Assembly: GCA_004556455.1 (NCBI GenBank)
Contig: SFGY01000001.1
Coordinates: forward strand, 177,096 to 241,095
Length of the DNA stretch: 64,000 nt
Source: Clostridiales bacterium
GTDB taxonomy: Bacteria > Bacillota > Clostridia > Saccharofermentanales > DTU023
Direction: 5' to 3'
Positions 43,458 to 53,068 of the stretch are shown in pieces (the first letter of the stretch is position 1; each line of letters opens with the position of its first letter). The translations under genes were made by a program, and so were the position numbers. The notes under the pieces are model-generated. The model was given only the letters and a program-made list of their open reading frames with translations, ran no database searches and was not told the origin of the DNA.

Positions 43458-43505
43458 TCTGACCTCGAGACAAGAAAGGGAAGAGCGAGGGGAGGGCGCT
43501 TAGAT

Positions 43506-44822
43506 ATGAAAAGCCGAAGACCATGTCGACTGTTTTTTTCTTTTTTTTGTATAGTCCTTCTTGTTTTAATCCTCTTGAGCGCCTGTTCCCAGGATGACAT
43601 AAAGAAAGCTGAACTCCCTGAGATTTCCAAATCTCAGGGAGAAGATGAGCTTGAGCCATCAGCTCCCTCACTTATTCCGGGAACCGATTTGGAGGTAAGT
43701 GGAGCGTATTCGCTCTGCGGGAGTTTGGGAAAACATGCCGCTGGAAGCGCTGCCGGGTTGTATTTTATTCTCCGTGGAAAGTTGTTTTTCTGGGATTATT
43801 CCCAAAAACTATCTCTTGAGCTTGCGAACCTCGATACACGAAATGGCCAATATTATTTTCTCTGGGATCATGCAAATAGGTCAAGCAAGCCAGGGGAGTC
43901 TGTTCTGTGGAAAAGATACCTTCCTTCCAGTTCTCTTGTGCTTTATAACGATCGCTTATACTACGCTCAGGAAACCAGCAGCAGCAGCGGTGAAACATCT
44001 TATCAGCTTGTGAGCCTGAATCTGCAGGGTCAGGATGCAAAAAACGAATTTGAGCTTCCCGAAGAAATCGCGACGTTTTTCCTGATGGATGGGGGTAAGA
44101 CACTTCTTTATCAAGTGCGGCCCCAGCAGCATGATCAGAAAAATGCAGCTGATGTGTCCCGTCTTTATTATTGGTCGCGCGATGAGAAAGCTCCGTCTTT
44201 ACTGTCGGAAACTTTATTTCCATATAGTTTTTACTGTAATGAGGCAAAATGTTTCTTTTCAGCACTCAGCAAAGATGAAGATTTGTCGACCTTTTTTCAG
44301 CCGTATATGCTCTATACCTGGGATGTTCATAGCAAAGAGATAAAAAAAGAAAAGATCAAGATAGGCAGTAGTGATTTTTGGCCCCAAGGTGATCACCTGG
44401 TCAGCAGCGATGCAAGAAAAGGTCTTGAAGGACAGCCTGAAATTGAATATTGCTACGATGATTTACGGCGTATCACGATCTGTGCGCCAGATGTTGATCA
44501 AAGGAAAGGGGGGGCTTGGTTCTATGGTGCTTCGGAGAATTTTACCTATGTCTCAGAGATAAAAGATTTCAGCATTGATGCCAGTGAACAGACGCATAAA
44601 TATACTATCCTTGACTCCAGTGGGAAAGACGTCAGGCACTTTTCCTTTACACTCCCTGATCCGAATAGTTATGGTGAAGGCTGTGTGGGATCGTACATTT
44701 TTTTCACCCGACATTTTGCTCAAGAACAGAATACGAATTTTTATCTCCTTGACGTCACAGCGGAGAAAATTGAAGCGATCCCACTGCTTCCCGAAGATTA
44801 CTTTGAATCTGTCGAAAGGTGA
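43506..44822 (+). CDS. Lipoprotein of unknown function, possibly beta-propeller
   Basis: A 438-residue protein with a lipoprotein signal (hydrophobic FFSFFCIVLLVLILL and lipobox LSAC). After an acidic linker the protein consists of repeated short strands with aromatic motifs such as LYFILRGKLFFWDY, LVLYNDRLYYAQE, LYYWSRDEKAP and YMLYTWDVHSKEI, as seen in beta-propellers that report displayed values. No enzymatic motif was seen. It lies between the two paralogous small secreted proteins, 48 bases after the first and 105 before the second, and so is likely part of the same system. Confidence 0.78.
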   Translation: MKSRRPCRLFFSFFCIVLLVLILLSACSQDDIKKAELPEISKSQGEDELEPSAPSLIPGTDLEVSGAYSLCGSLGKHAAGSAAGLYFILRGKLFFWDYSQKLSLELANLDTRNGQYYFLWDHANRSSKPGESVLWKRYLPSSSLVLYNDRLYYAQETSSSSGETSYQLVSLNLQGQDAKNEFELPEEIATFFLMDGGKTLLYQVRPQQHDQKNAADVSRLYYWSRDEKAPSLLSETLFPYSFYCNEAKCFFSALSKDEDLSTFFQPYMLYTWDVHSKEIKKEKIKIGSSDFWPQGDHLVSSDARKGLEGQPEIEYCYDDLRRITICAPDVDQRKGGAWFYGASENFTYVSEIKDFSIDASEQTHKYTILDSSGKDVRHFSFTLPDPNSYGEGCVGSYIFFTRHFAQEQNTNFYLLDVTAEKIEAIPLLPEDYFESVER

Positions 44823-44927
44823 TCTTTAAGCAGATTTTTATGACATTAAGCGCCAGGCTGTATTTATCGTAAATGCAAAGATAAATTCAGATGAGAAGAC
44901 ATAAAATAGCGTGAAAAGAGGCTGACT

Positions 44928-45320
44928 ATGAAAAAACGAATATTAATATTTTCTTTGCTTTTAGTCTTAATGCTCATGACCGTCACGGTTAACGCAGCAT
45001 ATCAGAATTTTTATATTGCAGGGGGAACGGGAATTGCCCAGTTAAGCAAGTATAAAAACAAAGTTTCAGCCTCAACAGTAGGCCCAACGCCGGATTTCTA
45101 CTGCTATGCGGAAGTGACCTTAAGCTATTTTTGCCCTGATGGCAATTCTGGAGCCGGTGAGCTTAAAGAAATCACCGTATCTCGAGGCGCTTACCGGGAG
45201 GTATTCATTACCGCTGTTGCGCCTCCAGGAACAATTGTTGTTAAAGCAGATTCAAAACACCGCTGCGACTATAAAAAAACCGGCCAAAGCAACCATATCG
45301 AGCTGCACGAGCCATATTGA
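44928..45320 (+). CDS. Small secreted protein, paralogue of 43092 product
   Basis: A 130-residue protein with signal peptide MKKRILIFSLLLVLMLMTV then TVNAAYQNF. The mature region shares AYQNFYIAGG, AQLSKYKNK, STVGPTPDFYCYAEVTLSY, SRGAYREVFITAVAP and SKHRCDYKKTGQSN with the product at 43092, in the same order. The conserved set YCYAEV and YREVF-TAVAP defines a small local family. Unlike its paralogue it has Thr instead of Cys after AGG. Two copies surrounding a lipoprotein suggest duplication. Function unknown. Confidence 0.82.
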   Translation: MKKRILIFSLLLVLMLMTVTVNAAYQNFYIAGGTGIAQLSKYKNKVSASTVGPTPDFYCYAEVTLSYFCPDGNSGAGELKEITVSRGAYREVFITAVAPPGTIVVKADSKHRCDYKKTGQSNHIELHEPY

Positions 45321-45746
45321 AGGCAGTCAAAAATTGCAGCAGACAGCGCAAAAGTTCAATATTAGTTAAATGTTATTAAAAAAGGCGATGTTGACATGAT
45401 GGTCAAGTATGGCTTTGACATCAACAGGGAAGGCCACAGGAAACGCTTCCACAATAAAGTTTCATGATTTCATTTAGTTCGGTTAGGATATCCAACTTCG
45501 CAAAATAATAATTTTGCGAAGTTGGAAAGAGGGGAAAACAGAAATTGACCTTTCGATAAAGTTTATGTCGAGAATTAAAGTTTAAGTTCAAAATTTGCCT
45601 GCTCATGTTTTAGTAAGCTTTAGTCTGAAATTTGACAAACAAATACTTATAGTCCGAAACATTAAAACTTAATTCCAAAACATTTTTCAGGCGAAATAAA
45701 ACATCTCTTTAGTTTTTGCTGTTCTTATTCCAGTTGTTTCAGCTCA
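45321..45746. other. AT-rich intergenic region with long inverted repeat
   Basis: 426 bases between the second small secreted protein and the converging gene at 45747. No plausible gene is present. The main feature is the perfect hairpin at 45492-45525, listed separately. A looser inverted repeat TGTTGACAT/TGACATCAACA lies near 45389-45427. Confidence 0.5.
45492..45525. repeat. Perfect 15-bp inverted repeat with 4-base loop
   Basis: CCAACTTCGCAAAAT (45492-45506) and ATTTTGCGAAGTTGG (45511-45525) are exact complements separated by AATA. Neither strand has a T run after the stem, so it is not a standard terminator. It could be a transcription-blocking hairpin between converging genes, a protein-binding site or the remnant of a small mobile sequence. 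Confidence 0.75.
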
Positions 45747-46511
45747 TTATCTGTTATCTGAACTCTGGCTTTCACCGGCATTTTGATAAACGTCGCTTCC
45801 TGTGATGCGTTGGATTTCACCCATGTCGCCAAGGTTAATGAACTTGGCAAGCAAGAGCGCAAAAAGCATAATCAGAATCAGAGTGACGATAATTTTGCGC
45901 AGTATAATCTGACGTTGTTCTTCTTTGAATTTTTTCGTAATTTTACTGATCGTTGTATAGGCGCTTAATTTATAAATTTTGGCCCCGTATTGTTTTTCAC
46001 TTTCCCAGGGCTTTTTTTCACTGCGTCTGTTTTTGCCGAGTTCTTTTCTTTTGATCACTGTATGGGCTATGCTTTCACGCTTCAGGCTTCGATCTGATTT
46101 CTTTTTAATGACTGTACGTTCGAGCAAAGGATTTCCTTTCGATCCTGAGCCCTTTAGCGGAATGCGAATTTGTGTTTCACCCATCGTTGCGCCTGTGGCA
46201 ACGCGCGAATTCTTCATGGATGGTCTGGCAGGAGGCTGAGCGGCTTTTCTGCTCTCGGGAAAATCAAGTGCAGGTTTTATTTTATTCTGCTCTAATGCTG
46301 AGGGCTTTTTAGACAATGGCTGATGCAAGGGATCATGAGCAGCGTTTGAGAAATTACGGGACATCCTTTCTGGAGCCGCTGTAAGCTGATCACGCGAGGT
46401 CGCGTGGGAATTAATGGGCGGCCTCATCTTGGTCGCAGTCTCAGGCCGGTCCTGAGCGTTGCTCGCATGGCCTGAGGGACGGCCCGCTTTTTGATCCTGA
46501 AATTCATTCAT
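45747..46511 (-). CDS. Basic, disordered single-span membrane protein, unknown function
   Basis: A 254-residue protein. Residues 1-190 are low-complexity, rich in Pro, Ser, Ala, Lys and Arg (for example RPPINSHATSRDQ, KKKSDRSLKRESIAH) and probably disordered in the cytosol. One membrane segment (IIVTLILIMLFALLLAKFI) lies near residues 205-225, followed by a short outer tail. No family was recognised; proteins of this plan occur near septum or cell-wall genes, but nothing here shows that. ATG 46511 has AGGTGA seven bases upstream. It lies downstream of hfq on the same strand. Confidence 0.7.
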   Translation of the reverse strand: MNEFQDQKAGRPSGHASNAQDRPETATKMRPPINSHATSRDQLTAAPERMSRNFSNAAHDPLHQPLSKKPSALEQNKIKPALDFPESRKAAQPPARPSMKNSRVATGATMGETQIRIPLKGSGSKGNPLLERTVIKKKSDRSLKRESIAHTVIKRKELGKNRRSEKKPWESEKQYGAKIYKLSAYTTISKITKKFKEEQRQIILRKIIVTLILIMLFALLLAKFINLGDMGEIQRITGSDVYQNAGESQSSDNR

Positions 46512-46794
46512 CGAAAATTCACCTGTAAAGCCTTGCAGCAAAACCGAAAGGCTGTCAACATTTTTTCTTATTATAACTTGTTTTCAGCCAGTTTATGAAG
46601 CAAGCGCCTGTACACAATATCTATTTAGTCTATGTAGTTCATATCATAAAATCAGGCTTGTACTGTCACAGGACAAGATCATGCATAAAGCCCATCGCAG
46701 GTTCTAATAGCACGCAAAATCCAATCGCACTCTTCAATAAGCGTTATAATAGGAGCAACAGAATTGAAATGATAACGTAAACGTTTACAGAATC

Positions 46795-47154
46795 TTATAT
46801 TCTTCTATATGAACGCTTGAGTGAGCTTTCATAATGCCTGTCCTTATCGGCATCAGGCTGAAAGGGTTCATTAAAAATAAAATTGACTTTGCTCAGGGGC
46901 TCAATACTGTGAAGGCTGCTTTTGTAGAAGAGCATCTGTTTCTGTTCTTTTTCCAGAATAATGGTCTGACGGTCATAGCCGATAATTTTCCCTTCACATT
47001 GACCGTCCTTCCCTTTCAGCCTTACATTAAGCCTGTTTCGGCGGCAGTGATTAAGAAAAACCTCCTGAATTTTTCCGCTGTCAGCGAGGCGATAGTCTTT
47101 CTTTTCTGTCTCGCGCATTGGAACATGTGCTGTTGAATAAGTTCTTCCTTCCAT
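46795..47154 (-). CDS. hfq: RNA chaperone Hfq, divergent with terminal extensions
   Basis: A 119-residue protein whose residues about 28-88 align with Hfq: KIQEVFLNHCRRNRLNV (Sm1 entry, with the conserved Q and FLN), GQCEGKIIGYDRQTIILEKE and LFYKSSLHSI, matching the YKHAIS motif with the lysine kept and the histidine replaced by serine. It has a 27-residue N-terminal and a 30-residue basic C-terminal extension. Position directly after miaA on the same strand is the classic hfq place. Hfq forms a ring that binds small RNAs and mRNAs. GGAGGTGG lies seven bases before ATG 47154. Confidence 0.85.
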   Translation of the reverse strand: MEGRTYSTAHVPMRETEKKDYRLADSGKIQEVFLNHCRRNRLNVRLKGKDGQCEGKIIGYDRQTIILEKEQKQMLFYKSSLHSIEPLSKVNFIFNEPFQPDADKDRHYESSLKRSYRRI

Positions 47155-47440
47155 GATGTTTCCACCTCCATGGTAATAATTTCCATCGTTTAAAATTCAT
47201 TAAACTTCAAAATCCTGTCAGCATTATAGAGGCAAAGCGAACGACAAATTCCCTGACTTTAAAGGTATTTTGACGAATAAGGCGACAAATTTTCTGACCA
47301 GCAGTTTTAATCTTTAATTTAATTCAGGAAGTGATGAATGATTTCTGATTTCATTTTCTGGAGTTCATTTGTGAAAAATATTTCATTTCACGGAACTCGT
47401 GGTGAAAAAAACTTTATTTCTGGATAAGATGCGAGAACTT

Positions 47441-48430
47441 CTATTCAGCAGCATAGGCTTTGAAATCCTCAAGTATTTCTATCAAAGCCAGATTCGGATC
47501 ACTCCCATTGATCGGGATAAAGTCCGGACGACTTCGAAACAGACTGTATTGGCGTTTAGCATAGCGACGGGTCTGACGAGACAAGGTTTCAATGGCCTCT
47601 TCACGGGACATTTCGCCCCTCATCCAGGGGAGAATTTCTTTGTAACCAATAGCTTGAAAAGCCTGAGACTCCAGCTTTTCAGGATCCTTGATCAGGGCTT
47701 TGATTTCTTCTTCAAGACCTTCGTCAAACATGCTGGCACAGCGCTCGTTGATCCTTTGGTAGAGTTTCTCGCGCTCAGGCATCAGGGCATAGCAGCGGTA
47801 GCGATAAACCGGACCAGCTTCGCGGGACTTACGGTATACTTCGGTCTGAGTGAGACCACATTCTTCATAGACTTCGAAAAAACGGCAGATTCGTTTTTCA
47901 TCCTGAGGCGATATGCGCTCAGCCGCAAGCGGATCCAGATGAGCGAGTTGACGATGAGCTTCATGGAGACCATGCTCACGAATCTTCGCTCTGATTTTTT
48001 CGCGCCGTTCGTTTTGACCCCCTTCGCCAAAGTATTGAATTCCATCGACCAGGCTTTTCAGATAAAGACCCGTACCTCCACAGATGATGGGCTGATGTCC
48101 GCGCCGGAAGATTTCCGCAATCTTTTGCAGGGCATCACGACTGAAGTCGGAGACACTGTAGTTTTCACCTGCTTCGCGAATGTTGAGCAGATAATGGGGG
48201 ATTCCCTGCATCTCTTCTGGTCGTATTTTGGCTGTGCCGATATCGAGGCCACGGTAAATCTGCATGGAGTCGGCAGAAATGATTTCGCCTCCAAGCTTTC
48301 TGGCCAGCTCAACAGCCAGAGAGGATTTGCCGCTGGCCGTTGGACCACCTAAAACGAGTACTGCGCCCTGATCCTGGCTGCTGACAGCCTCTCCTGTTCC
48401 TGCTGGCGATGGGTTGAGCGAATGAGCCAT
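47441..48430 (-). CDS. miaA: tRNA dimethylallyltransferase MiaA
   Basis: A 329-residue enzyme that adds a dimethylallyl group to A37 of tRNAs reading codons with U first; MiaB then adds a methylthio group. The P-loop LGGPTASGKSSLAVELA, the block GGEIISADSMQIYRGLDIGTAK, IPHYLLNI and ICGGTGLYLKSL are diagnostic, and QTRRYAKRQYSLFR near the end is conserved. It lies 29 bases after mutL and belongs to the miaB-mutS-mutL-miaA-hfq unit. A plus-strand frame over the same region (47399-48352) is a shadow. Confidence 0.95.
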   Translation of the reverse strand: MAHSLNPSPAGTGEAVSSQDQGAVLVLGGPTASGKSSLAVELARKLGGEIISADSMQIYRGLDIGTAKIRPEEMQGIPHYLLNIREAGENYSVSDFSRDALQKIAEIFRRGHQPIICGGTGLYLKSLVDGIQYFGEGGQNERREKIRAKIREHGLHEAHRQLAHLDPLAAERISPQDEKRICRFFEVYEECGLTQTEVYRKSREAGPVYRYRCYALMPEREKLYQRINERCASMFDEGLEEEIKALIKDPEKLESQAFQAIGYKEILPWMRGEMSREEAIETLSRQTRRYAKRQYSLFRSRPDFIPINGSDPNLALIEILEDFKAYAAE

Positions 48431-48459
48431 AGAGTTCCTCTGATAACAGCTCCGGCACT

Positions 48460-50394
48460 CTAAACGATCCGCCGGAACATCTTTTCAATATCCTTACGGG
48501 AAAGTCGCAGGATCACCGGTCTTCCGTGGGGGCAGTGGTAAGGATCCCGCAGTCCCTGAAGTTGTTTGAGCAGCTCACACATTTCATCATAACTGAGAAT
48601 ATCATGAGCTTTGACTGCTGCTTTGCAGGCCATGCTGTGCATGAGCTCGGCCTCTTGTCGGGAAAAGTCAAAATTGGGGTCAAGGGCCAGTTCAATGATC
48701 GTTCTGAAGGCAGCTTCTGCCTGAATAACCGGTTCTCTGCCAAGGCTCTGAGGCACGGCCCGCAGCACAAAACTGCTGTCTGAAAAAGCCTCAAAGTCGA
48801 AGCCCATGCTCTCAATTTCCTCTTTGCGATCGAGCAGAGCTTCCCGTTCCAGAGCCGAAGTTCGAATCTGCAGGGGCGTGAGCAAAGGTTGTGAGGGATT
48901 CTTTTTCCCTCTGCTGTCCTCCTGATGTCGCAGTAATTTTTCGTAAAGGATACGTTCATGGGCGGCATGTTGGTCGATCAGAAGAAAATCATCTCCTTCT
49001 TCGAGCAGCAGATAGGTATTGAAAACCTGACCGATCAGGCGGGCTCTCAGAAGTCGGGAAACTTCGGAATGATCTTCCTGTGAACTTGCTTCAGGCCGCA
49101 CGGGAGGCTTAAGAGCTGAAAAACTGGCAGCCTGCTCTTCAGGATGGAGCCGTTCACCGGTGTTCACGTGAGCGTTTTCTCCCAGCTGATTCATTTGCGA
49201 TTGAAGCTGCGGGAGAAAATTGACTTGTCTCTGCTGAGGCTCCGCAAGGGAGAAAGCTTTTTCACCTGAAAAAGGATAGGTGGATTCAGCAGCTCCTGCA
49301 GACGGCTGGCTACTCTGACCGCTGCCTGCAGCATGGGGAAATTCTCTGAAAGCGTTCTCTCCTGGCTCTGTCTTTTCCGCAGAGAGTGCAGCCTCGGTGA
49401 ATCCTGAAGCCTCACTTAACGTACCCTGAATACAATGATAGGCTGCGCTGAAAATGGCGCGCTCATCGGCAAAGCGAACCTCACTCTTCTGTGGGTGAAC
49501 ATTGACGTCCACTTCCCTGCCCGGCAAGTCAAAAATCAGTACAAGTTCAGGATAGCTGCCTTTTAGAAAGTGACCGGCAATGGCCTGATCGACAGCTGCA
49601 CGCAGCAAAGATGATTGAATCACTCTGCCGTTGACAATAAAAATCTGTCTCGCACGGTTTTTGCGGCTGTGATCAGGCCGCGAAATGAGACCGCGCACAA
49701 GGATATCGCCGAAAGCTGCATCCATCTCAAGCATGGCAGCGCTGCTCGCGGCACCCCAGACCTGGTAAACCACTGAGTTCAATTGATGATCACCAGGGGT
49801 CATGAGCTGTTCCTGGCCGTCCTTCACCAGGCGAAAACTCACGTCAGGTCTAGTAAAAGCCAGTCGTTCAACCAGGTCGCGAATATAGGCCGCCTCTGTG
49901 GCGTCTCTTTTCAGAAATTTAAAGCGAGCCGGCGTATTATAAAACAGATCGCGTACCTCGACACTGGTTCCGACGGCTGAGGAGCAAGATTGTGAAGGGA
50001 AAAGCTTTCCCCCTTCCACGCGTTTTTCGCTTGCCGCAGAGGCATCTTTTTCACGACTGCATAAGCGCACCCTGGAAACGGCAGCGATACTTGCCAGAGC
50101 TTCGCCGCGAAAGCCCATAGACCGAAGGTCTTCCAAATCACTGAGGCTGCTCAGTTTGCTTGTCGCATGAGGCAAAAAGGCAAGATCGACATCTTCTTTG
50201 CTCATGCCCCTGCCATTATCGCTTACCCGGATCAGACGGATGCCGCCCTGTTCGATATCGCAATGGATCGAGCCAGCACCGGCATCCAGAGCATTTTCCA
50301 TCAATTCTTTGACCACTGATGCAGGCCTCTCAATCACTTCTCCAGCAGCAATACCATTGGCGGTCTGTGGATCAAGCAGATGAATCAAGCTCAT
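48460..50394 (-). CDS. mutL: DNA mismatch repair protein MutL
   Basis: A 644-residue GHKL ATPase with endonuclease C-terminus. N-terminal motifs: NGIAAGEVIERPASVVKEL, DNGRGMSKEDVDL, HATSKLSSLSDL and GFRGEALASIAAVS. The middle (about residues 340-450) is a variable linker. The C-terminal domain has the metal-binding DQHAAHERILYE, CKAAVKAHD and CPHGRPV motifs, so it is the nicking type used by bacteria without MutH. Its start overlaps the end of mutS by four bases. Confidence 0.96.
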   Translation of the reverse strand: MSLIHLLDPQTANGIAAGEVIERPASVVKELMENALDAGAGSIHCDIEQGGIRLIRVSDNGRGMSKEDVDLAFLPHATSKLSSLSDLEDLRSMGFRGEALASIAAVSRVRLCSREKDASAASEKRVEGGKLFPSQSCSSAVGTSVEVRDLFYNTPARFKFLKRDATEAAYIRDLVERLAFTRPDVSFRLVKDGQEQLMTPGDHQLNSVVYQVWGAASSAAMLEMDAAFGDILVRGLISRPDHSRKNRARQIFIVNGRVIQSSLLRAAVDQAIAGHFLKGSYPELVLIFDLPGREVDVNVHPQKSEVRFADERAIFSAAYHCIQGTLSEASGFTEAALSAEKTEPGENAFREFPHAAGSGQSSQPSAGAAESTYPFSGEKAFSLAEPQQRQVNFLPQLQSQMNQLGENAHVNTGERLHPEEQAASFSALKPPVRPEASSQEDHSEVSRLLRARLIGQVFNTYLLLEEGDDFLLIDQHAAHERILYEKLLRHQEDSRGKKNPSQPLLTPLQIRTSALEREALLDRKEEIESMGFDFEAFSDSSFVLRAVPQSLGREPVIQAEAAFRTIIELALDPNFDFSRQEAELMHSMACKAAVKAHDILSYDEMCELLKQLQGLRDPYHCPHGRPVILRLSRKDIEKMFRRIV

Positions 50395-53054
50395 GGTTTC
50401 TCCTTCTGTGTTTCTGCTTTTAAGGCTTTTTCTCTGAGTTCAGCGAGCAAAGAGAGGGCGTCAACGGGGCGCAGCAAGTTGATATCGACCTCACGCAGCT
50501 CACTGAGGATATCCTCCCCTTTTTGCCACTGACTTGCAGCTGTGAAGAGATCAATTTGTCCTTCCAGGGGCTGGCTGCTTTTTTTGATCTGCAGGCGCTT
50601 GCCTTTATTTTCCTTTTCCAGCATGCGCATGACCGTTTCAGCCCGTTGAGTAATACTTTCGGGTACACCGGCAAGACTTGCCACATCAATGCCATAGCTG
50701 TTATCGCTGCCTCCTGGCTGAACTTTATGAAGGAAAACAAGTTCCGACTTCTCTCGCAGGATGTCGACATGGGCATTAAAAACCCCTTCAATACTGCCTT
50801 CAAGCTCGGTAAGCTCGTGATAATGTGTCGCAAAAATACAGCGGCAGCCGAGCGCCTCACGATTGGCGCAGTGTTCGATGACTGACCAGGCAATGGAAAG
50901 GCCATCCCAGGTGCTGGTACCGCGTCCAATCTCATCAAGAATCAGCAGGCTGCGCACGCTTGCTTCTCTCATGATATGAGCAACTTCGCTCATTTCGACC
51001 ATAAAGGTGGACTGGCCGGAAAAGAGATCGTCCGCGGCGCCGACCCGGGTAAAGATCTGATCGCAGACACCGATCAGGGCGTGTTTTGCAGGAACGAAAA
51101 GGCCTGCCTGTGCCATGAGCACAATCAGCGCGGCCTGCCGCATATATGTGGATTTCCCAGCCATATTAGGGCCTGTGAGAATCATCAGGCGACGATCCTG
51201 CGTATCGAGTTTAAGATCATTGGGTACAAAAGCCCCCTTATCAAGAATACGCTCAATGACAGGGTGGCGGCCTTCTTCAATCTGCAGCACAGCTTCTTCG
51301 GTGATCTCAGGAGGGATATAGTTTTCACGTTCGGCAAGATCTCCCATCGAACTGAGAAGATCAATACGGGCAAGCAGCGCCGCATCACGGCGCAAAATCA
51401 GTAAATCCTGGGCCGCTTCACTTCGCAGTTCCACAAAACAGGCATATTCGAGCGAAAGGCTCTTTTGTTCTGCGCCAAGGATGCGTTCTTCCATTTCCTT
51501 AAGCTCAGGCGTAATGTAACGTTCAGCATTGACCAGAGTCTGTTTTCGCTGATAATTCTCAGGAGCCATGGCAGTGCTGCCTTTGCTGATCTCAATACTG
51601 TAGCCGAATACACGATTGTACTTGAGCTTTAAGTTCTTTATGCCCGTCGCTTCTCTCTGCTCTTGTTCGTATTCCAGAAGCCACTGTTGCCCGTGTTGAG
51701 CTGCTTTACGAACAGCATCAATTTCTTTTCTGGCGCCGTCTCGAAAGATGCCGCCTTCCTTAAGCTGTGTGGGCGGATCATCCACCAGGGAGTTTAAGAG
51801 CTTCTGAGAAAGCTCAGTTAAGGGATTGATCTCCTCAGCAAGCGCCTGCAAGCTGGGATACTCCATCTCTCCGAGAAGTTTCTTAAGCTCGGGAAGCCGC
51901 TCAAGAATATGCGCCATGGAACTCAGATCACGGGGGTTGGCTGACCCCATAGAAAGCTTGCCTGCAAGTCGCTCAAGGTCATAAACCCCGGCTAAAAGCT
52001 CACGGATTTTGGAACGCTGAACGAACGAAGCCTTAAAAGCGGCGATAGCCTCCTGACGTTCCAGAATATCTGCAGGATTGAGTAAGGGGCGCTCAAGCCA
52101 CTGCCGTAGCAAGCGTGAGCCCATGCTGGTCTGACAGCAATTCAAAGCCCAGAAAAGGCTGCCACGAACCTTGCGTTCACGCAAAGTTTCAAATATCTCC
52201 AGATGACGTCTGGCCGTCTGATCCAGAATCATCGCCCCTTCCACCTGGTAAATCTGGATTTCCGGCATGGGCTCAGGCAGGCTGAAGGCACTTTGTTCAA
52301 TATAATTAAGTAAGGCGGCCATCGCCCTCGGCCACAGCCTGTCTTCAAAAGATGTAAGTGGCGAATATTGACTTATCATAGTGTTTGAGAAGCAGTTGTC
52401 TGCTTGTATGGACAGGCTGCAACTATGCGTCTTTAAGTAGTCCTTACATAATTCAGACTCGGCAAAGGCCGTGTTGCAGATGATTTCTGCAGGTTCCATG
52501 CGATCAAGTTCATCGCTGAGTTTTCTTTCGCTATTCCCATAGATAATTTCCGAGGCTAAAAAACGTGTTGACGACAGATCTGCAAAAGCCAGGGCGATAT
52601 ATCGTGCGTCGATCAGACAAATCGAGGCAATATAGCGATAGCGCGTTGCCTCCAGAGCGTTCGGGTCGGTAAGTGTGCCCGGTGTCACCACGCGGATGAC
52701 CTCGCGCTTAACCAGGCCTTTGGCCAGGGCGGGATCTTCAACCTGTTCGCAAATCGCAACTTTATGGCCATTTTCAACCAGTCGCGAAATATACGATTCT
52801 GCGGCATGATGTGGCACCCCACACATGGGAGCCCGCTCAGGAAGGCCACAATCTCGCTGGGTCAGGGTGAGTCCCAACTCCTTTGAGGCCGTGATGGCAT
52901 CATCAAAAAAGAGTTCGAAAAAATCCCCCAAACGGTAAAGCAGCAGACAATCCGGCCGTTTTTTTCTTTCCTCCAGATACTCCTGCATCATAGGGGAAAG
53001 TTCTGCACCCTGGATGTCGCTGTAGCGCAGTGTCGTTTGCTTACGATCAGCCAA
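50391..53054 (-). CDS. mutS: DNA mismatch repair protein MutS
   Basis: An 887-residue mismatch sensor. The N-terminal mismatch-binding motif is visible in LYRLGDFFELFFDDA (the F-x-E pair) and PMCGVPHHA. The ATPase domain has TGPNMAGKSTYMRQAALI (Walker A), LLILDEIGRGTSTWDGLSIAW (Walker B; 20 or fewer residues cited) and FATHYHELTELE. The length is close to the usual 850-880. It lies 14 bases after miaB and is coupled to mutL. Confidence 0.96.
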   Translation of the reverse strand: MADRKQTTLRYSDIQGAELSPMMQEYLEERKKRPDCLLLYRLGDFFELFFDDAITASKELGLTLTQRDCGLPERAPMCGVPHHAAESYISRLVENGHKVAICEQVEDPALAKGLVKREVIRVVTPGTLTDPNALEATRYRYIASICLIDARYIALAFADLSSTRFLASEIIYGNSERKLSDELDRMEPAEIICNTAFAESELCKDYLKTHSCSLSIQADNCFSNTMISQYSPLTSFEDRLWPRAMAALLNYIEQSAFSLPEPMPEIQIYQVEGAMILDQTARRHLEIFETLRERKVRGSLFWALNCCQTSMGSRLLRQWLERPLLNPADILERQEAIAAFKASFVQRSKIRELLAGVYDLERLAGKLSMGSANPRDLSSMAHILERLPELKKLLGEMEYPSLQALAEEINPLTELSQKLLNSLVDDPPTQLKEGGIFRDGARKEIDAVRKAAQHGQQWLLEYEQEQREATGIKNLKLKYNRVFGYSIEISKGSTAMAPENYQRKQTLVNAERYITPELKEMEERILGAEQKSLSLEYACFVELRSEAAQDLLILRRDAALLARIDLLSSMGDLAERENYIPPEITEEAVLQIEEGRHPVIERILDKGAFVPNDLKLDTQDRRLMILTGPNMAGKSTYMRQAALIVLMAQAGLFVPAKHALIGVCDQIFTRVGAADDLFSGQSTFMVEMSEVAHIMREASVRSLLILDEIGRGTSTWDGLSIAWSVIEHCANREALGCRCIFATHYHELTELEGSIEGVFNAHVDILREKSELVFLHKVQPGGSDNSYGIDVASLAGVPESITQRAETVMRMLEKENKGKRLQIKKSSQPLEGQIDLFTAASQWQKGEDILSELREVDINLLRPVDALSLLAELREKALKAETQKEKP

Positions 53055-53068
53055 AGTTTTACCTCACC

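Noticed and set aside
47399..48352. 317-codon open frame on the plus strand
   Set aside because: Antisense shadow of miaA; its translation shows no family and the miaA frame is unambiguous.
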